Source: Ahaetulla prasina
Lineage: Eukaryota; Chordata; Lepidosauria; Squamata; Colubridae
Reading direction: 5' to 3'
Length of the DNA stretch: 64,000 bases
NCBI RefSeq assembly: GCF_028640845.1
Contig: NC_080540.1
Coordinates: 164,629,252-164,693,251 of the forward strand
Each line of letters begins with the position of its first letter. The stretch's first letter is position 1. The position numbers and the translations under genes are program-made. The notes beneath the pieces were generated by a model. That model was not told where the DNA came from and did not search any database. It saw only the letters and a list, made by a program, of their open reading frames with translations. This document shows positions 59,452-64,000 of the stretch, one piece after another.

Positions 59452-59749
59452 CAGAGGTGGGTTTCAGCAGGTTCTGACCAGTTCTGGAGAACCGGTAGTG
59501 GAAATTTTGAGTAGTTTGGAGAACCGGTAGTAAAATTCTGACTGGCCCCGCCCCCATCTATTCTCTGCCTCCCGAGTCCCAGCTGATGGGGGGTGGGAAA
59601 TGGGGATTTTGCAGTGACCTTCCCTTGGAGTGGGGTGGAAATGGAGATTTTATAGTATCCTTCCCCTGCCATGCCTACCAAGCCACACCTACCAAGCCAC
59701 ACCACACCCACCAAGCCACACCAAGTACAAATTTTGAATCCCACCACTG
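59452..59749 (-). mobile_element. hAT MITE H1 (in duplication copy 1)
   Basis: CAGAGGTGGGTTTC to GAATCCCACCACTG. Flanks AATAGAGA and AATAGAGG match at 7 of 8. Confidence 0.92.
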
Positions 59750-60340
59750 AATAGAGGCTATTTTTTAGGGTCACTAAATCTACTACAGAAACTACAGTAA
59801 TCAGTAGTGGGGATAGCTAGCTACTCTGCACTCTTCTAAGTACACAATGGTTGCTACATGCTTCGGTCTGGTTTTCTTCTGAATACTGGTGGAATCTGGG
59901 AACTCAGCATGTAACCAGGCCGAGCCTCAACAACCATTCTAAAGCTCCAGGCTCTTCACAACCATGTTTTATTTACATCTAAAAAGATCAAACTCACAGC
60001 TGACCTTTCAGGCATTGGTGGTAACCTCATGCCGTAAAAAAAAATAAAAATCAAAGAACTTTTCTAGGCTGCTTCCAAGAAAATTTGGGACAGCCCAAGA
60101 GTAAAAATAATAAAACTTTCACGCAGCCAATACAGAGATTTGCTCACAAGTAAACATCTGTCTCTCCAAATGGTTTGCAAAGCCCTATGATTCACAAAAT
60201 TTCCCCAGCACACGCTCACATATTCCTTCAATGAGCAGATCACTTGGGATGAGGCTTCATCGCGGCTTAATTGAACTCACCTTGACTATGACAACTTGTC
60301 GCAATTAACACTAAAAACTTGAAACCCTTCGCAACACCCC

Positions 60341-60945
60341 TGTTGTGGCTCCAGCCACCCACCCCCCCCCGGGCCTGGCCCCCTGCCAGAAAGTCACTCA
60401 GAGAGTGAGGGGGAAGGGCCGTCGGGGCTCCCCTCTGCAGGGCCAGCCTCTCTGGCTCAGCTCCAGGAGCCAGAGGCAGGCCAGGTGGAGGAGGTGACTC
60501 TGTCTCCTGCAGGCAACGCTTCCAGACCCAGCTGTAGACAATCAGTCCTGGTTAGATCCCAGGTTTTGTAGACAAGAGAGGCGGGAACAACAAAGGAAGG
60601 GGTGGGGCAGGCCTAGAGAGTGCTGAGTCATGGGGCCACACCCCACAGGGTATAAAAGCAGGAGGGGCTGCTCTACTACTTCGTGACGGACAAAACAAAC
60701 TGACTGGAGAAAACTTGAGCTGAACTATTTGATTGAGCATTTGTCTTGGATTGCTGTTTTGTTCCTGACTTCCTGGTTTCCTCCAGTAACAAGCTTCTGA
60801 CACGCCAGCATCTAGGAAGATAAAAGAAAACCTTGGCAGACATTCGCTGGTCTGCTGCCAGAGTTGATAGCTGCCGTGGACTAAATTGCTGGCTAATTGA
60901 GTCAGTTCACGTGTCTCCCGGACTGAGGTGGGGGTGGACAGAGCA
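60341..60945 (+). mobile_element. Solo LTR, 605 bp, perfect 5-bp TSD
   Basis: TGTTGTGGCTCCAGCC start, GTGGACAGAGCA end, exact ACCCC on both sides (60336-60340, 60946-60950). A TATA box, GGGTATAAAAGC, lies near 60649-60660. The first bases match the LTR at 51147, and both carry an acidic Ser/Glu-Gly coding-like stretch, so they may be related families. Class (Ty3/gypsy or ERV) is not resolved. Confidence 0.85.
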
Positions 60946-60950
60946 ACCCC

Positions 60951-61163
60951 ATTCATTTCTAGAGGAAGGAAAATGAATCAACAATGCTGGCACTTCTGCA
61001 GATGGAGTTATCACTCTGCTCTGAAAACAATCGGAGGCTTTTCTCCTCTACATTATCCATCACATCATACTATAAGGACCGTGTCTCTTAACTAACATGT
61101 TCCATCTTGTCCCTGATGAGAAAAGGCACAGTTCCCCATTTCTGTGAAATCTTGAAATGTTAA
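60951..61163. other. Spacer between duplication copies
   Basis: The first about 23 bp (to 60973) belong to the duplicated block; the rest is unique. Confidence 0.5.
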
Positions 61164-61307
61164 TGATGGCATAAATACAATCTTTCTCTTATGCATCAAA
61201 CATCTCCTTGTATTTGCTAGCAAGGATTTCTTGTTTTACCAATTTTTTGTTCCTATGTCTACTTCCTCAAAAACATTTGATGGCAGTGGGACAATAGACA
61301 ATAGAGA

Positions 61308-61600
61308 CAGAGGTGGGTTTCAGCAGGTTCTGACCAGTTCTGGAGAACCGGTAGTGGAAATTTTGAGTAGTTTGGAGAACCGGTAGTAAAATTCTGACTG
61401 GCCCCGCCCCATCTATTCTCTGCCTCCGAGTCCCAGCTGATGGGGGTGGAAATGGGATTTTGCAGTGACCTTCCCTTGGAGTGGGGTGGAAATGGAGATT
61501 TTATAGTATCCTTCCCCTGCCATGCCTACTAAGCCACACCTACCAAGCCACACCACACCCACCAAGCCACACCAAGTACAAATTTTGAATCCCACCACTG
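61308..61600 (-). mobile_element. hAT MITE H1 (in duplication copy 2)
   Basis: Same element and flanks as 59452-59749, differing by small deletions; not an independent insertion. Confidence 0.93.
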
Positions 61601-62032
61601 AATAGAGGCTATTTTTTAGGGTCACTAAATCTACTACAGAAACTACAGTAATCAGTAGTGGGGATAGCTAGCTACTCTGCACTCTTCTAAGTACACAATG
61701 ATTGCTACATGCTTCGGTCTGGTTTTCTTCTGAATACTGGTGGAATCTGGGAACTCAGCATGCAACCAGGCCGAGCCTCAACAACCATTCTAAAGCTCCA
61801 GGCTCTTCACAACCATGTTTTATTTACATCTAAAAAGATCAAACTCACAGCTGACCTTTCAGGCATTGGTGGTAACCTCATGCCGTAAAAAAAAAAAAAA
61901 ATCAAAGAACTTTTCTAGGCTGCTTCCAAGAAAATTTGGGACAGCCCAAGAGTAAAAATAATAAAACTTTCACGCAGCCAATACAGAGATTTGCTCACAA
62001 GTAAACATCCGTCTCTCCAAATGGTTTGCAAA

Positions 62033-63660
62033 GCCCCATGTAGAGAGCATTACAATAATCCAAGCGAGAGGTAACGAGCGATGAGTGACCGTGCATAAGG
62101 CATCCCGACCAAGGAAGGCGCGCAACTGCGGAACCAGGCGAACCTGGTGGAAGGCCCTCCTGGAGACGGCCGTCAAATGAGCTTCAAACGACAGCCGATC
62201 ATCTAGGAGGACACCTAAGTTGCGCACCCTATCCTTTGGGGCCAATAACTGCTTTCCAACAGTCAGCCGCAGCTGCATTCTGACTAACTGAAGCCTCCGA
62301 GTGCACTCAAGGGGAGCCCCATGTAGAGAGCATTACAATAATCCAAGCGAGAGGTAACGAGCGATGAGTGACCGTGCATAAGGCATCCCGATCAAGGAAG
62401 GGCGCAACTGCCGAACCAGGCGAACCTGGTGGAAGGCCCTCCTGGAGACGGCCGTCAAATGATCTTCAAACGACAGCCGCTCATCCAGGAGGACACCTAA
62501 GTTGCGCACCCTATCCTTTGGGGCCAATAACTGCTTTCCAACAGTCAGCCGCAGCTGCATTCTGACTAACTGAAGCCTCCGAGTGCACTCAAGGGGAGCC
62601 CCATGTAGAGAGCATTACAATAATCCAAGCGAGAGGTAACGAGCGATGAGTGACCGTGCATAAGGCACCCCGACCAAGGAAGGGCGCAACTGCCGAACCA
62701 GGCGAACCTGGTGGAAGGCCCTCCTGGAGACGGCCGTCAAATGATCTTCAAACGACAGCCGTTCATCCAGGAGGACACCTAAGTTGCGCACCCTATCCTT
62801 TGGGGCCAATAACTGCTTTCCAACAGTCAGCCGCAGCTGCATTCTGACTAACTGAAGCCTCCGAGTGCACTCAAGGGGAGCCCCATGTAGAGAGCATTAC
62901 AATAATCCAAGCGAGAGGTAACGAGCGATGAGTGACCGTGCATAAGGCATCCCGATCAAGGAAGGGCGCAACTGCCGAACCAGGCGAACCTGGTGGAAGG
63001 CCCTCCTGGAGACGGCCGTCAAATGATCTTCAAACGACAGCCGCTCATCCAGGAGGACACCTAAGTTGCGCACCCTATCCTTTGGGGCCAATAACTGCTT
63101 TCCAACAGTCAGCCGCAGCTGCATTCTGACTAACTGAAGCCTCCGAGTGCACTTCAAGGGGAGCCCCATGTAGAGAGCATTACAATAATCCAAGCGAGAT
63201 CAGGGCGCAACTGCCGAACCAGGCGAACCTGGTGGAAGGCCCTCCTGGAGACGGCCGTCAAATGATCTTCAAACGACAGCCGCTCATCCAGGAGGACACC
63301 TAAGTTGCGCACCCTATCCTTTGGGGCCAATAACTGCTTTCCAACAGTCAGCCGCAGCTGCATTCTGACTAACTGAAGCCTCCGAGTGCACTCAAGGGGA
63401 GCCCCATGTAGAGAGCATTACAATAATCCAAGCGAGAGGTAACGAGCGATGAGTGACCGTGCACAAGGCATCCCGATCAAGGAAGGGCGCAACTGCCGAA
63501 CCAGGCGAACCTGGTGGAAGGCCCTCCTGGAGACGGCCCTCACATGATCTTCAAACGACACCCGCTCATCCAGGAGGCCACCTAAGTTGCGCACCCTATC
63601 CCTTCGGGCCAATAACTGCTTTCCAACAGTCAGCCGCAGCTGCAGCTGACTGAATCGGGA
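62033..63660 (-). repeat. LINE-derived tandem array (282-bp units)
   Basis: Unit starts GCCCCATGTAGAGAGCATTA fall at 62033, 62316, 62598, 62880, 63163 and 63401: periods 283, 282, 282, 283, 238. On the minus strand each unit encodes KDRVRNLGVLLDERLSFEDH, HQVRLVRQLRP and, in another frame, LVTSRLDYCNALYMGLPL plus CTRRLQLV, the RT C-terminal region of an L2/CR1-group LINE. Frames shift within each unit, so no protein is made. Unit 5 carries a 44-45 bp deletion (63200). Confidence 0.92.
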
Positions 63661-64000
63661 TGCCGGCATCCACAGGGTATAAAAAGCAGGAGGGCTGCTC
63701 TACTACTTTGTGACGGACAAAACAAACTGACTGGAGAAAACTTGAGCTGAACTATTTGATTGAGCATTTGTCTTGGATTGCTGTTTTGTTCCTGACTTCC
63801 TGGTTTCCTCCAGTAACAAGCTTCTGACACGCCAGCATCTAGGAAGATAAAAGAAAACCTTGGCAGACATTCGCTGGTCTGCTGCCAGAGTTGATAGCTG
63901 CCGTGGACTAAATTGCTGGCTAATTGAGTCAGTTCACGTGTCTCCCGGACTGAGGTGGGGGTGGACAGAGCAACCCCATTCATTTCTAGAGGAAGGAAAA

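Larger units (their letters stand above)
59308..60973 (+). repeat. Segmental duplication, copy 1
   Basis: 59308-60185 recurs at 61164-62035 and 60643-60973 recurs at 63670-64000, with few differences. The block includes an H1 hAT, unique flank and a solo LTR. Confidence 0.93.
61164..64000 (+). repeat. Segmental duplication, copy 2, with replaced middle
   Basis: Left part 61164-62035 and right part 63670-64000 match copy 1. The stretch equivalent to 60186-60642 (LTR 5' half and flank) is absent and replaced by the LINE array. The copy continues past the window. Confidence 0.9.

Noticed and set aside
62897..63193. 98-aa frame with LINE RT motifs as a live gene
   Set aside because: It is one phase of the tandem LINE array, with frame shifts and stops in each unit.

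Overview
This window looks like noncoding, repeat-dense vertebrate nuclear DNA from a squamate reptile, most probably a snake. The signs are: a Sauria-type tRNA SINE (11234-11542) with a perfect 11-bp target duplication; CR1-family LINE 3' ends; a CR1/L3-like LINE tail running straight into an (AATAG)n microsatellite, a pattern known from snakes; L2-like and R4-like LINE relics; Penelope-like retroelement tails; and many short hAT and Tigger/pogo-like DNA transposons. I found no convincing intact protein-coding gene. Most long open frames fall in simple repeats, CpG-rich DNA or transposon ends.

Layout. 1-2411: a partial Tigger-like MITE, a hAT MITE with an exact 8-bp target duplication, mostly unique DNA, then an L2-like LINE piece cut by a short hAT. 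2417-6792: TA-flanked ends of one DNA-transposon family bracket 4.4 kb that holds a LINE tail, an (AATAG)n array, and a CpG island with a 1.8-kb higher-order tandem repeat. On its minus strand the island also has an exon-like frame. The interrupted LINE appears to resume at 6795. 7198-13946: L2, CR1 and SINE remnants, hATs and a 330-bp pyrimidine tract. 14948-17554: GGAA/GGCA repeats, R4-like LINE relics, a Tigger-like MITE and a foldback hAT. 17555-29000: mostly unique DNA with scattered hATs, including one inserted into its own family, foldback elements and (AATAG)n. 30200-31250: TG repeat, CT tract and a small GC-rich stretch. 32000-44233: densely nested transposons, CR1, Penelope-like tails and a 490-bp purine tract. 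44234-59060: unique DNA with hATs, a 622-bp solo LTR (51147-51768) and a CR1 piece. 59308-64000: a direct duplication. Its first copy holds a 605-bp solo LTR. Its second copy has a 1.6-kb tandem array of a LINE reverse-transcriptase fragment in place of the LTR's 5' half.

The elements do not form a pathway. What the window records is the order of insertion: LINEs hit by Tigger-like MITEs and hATs, Tigger-like MITEs hit by Penelope-like tails and hATs, and hATs hit by other hATs, L2 tails and MITEs. At least 16 copies (counting one duplicated copy) of a single hAT MITE family, starting CAGWGGTGG, are present, and most have 8-bp target duplications readable at 6/8 to 8/8. All family names come from reading TIRs, target duplications and short protein motifs by eye; no database search was run.
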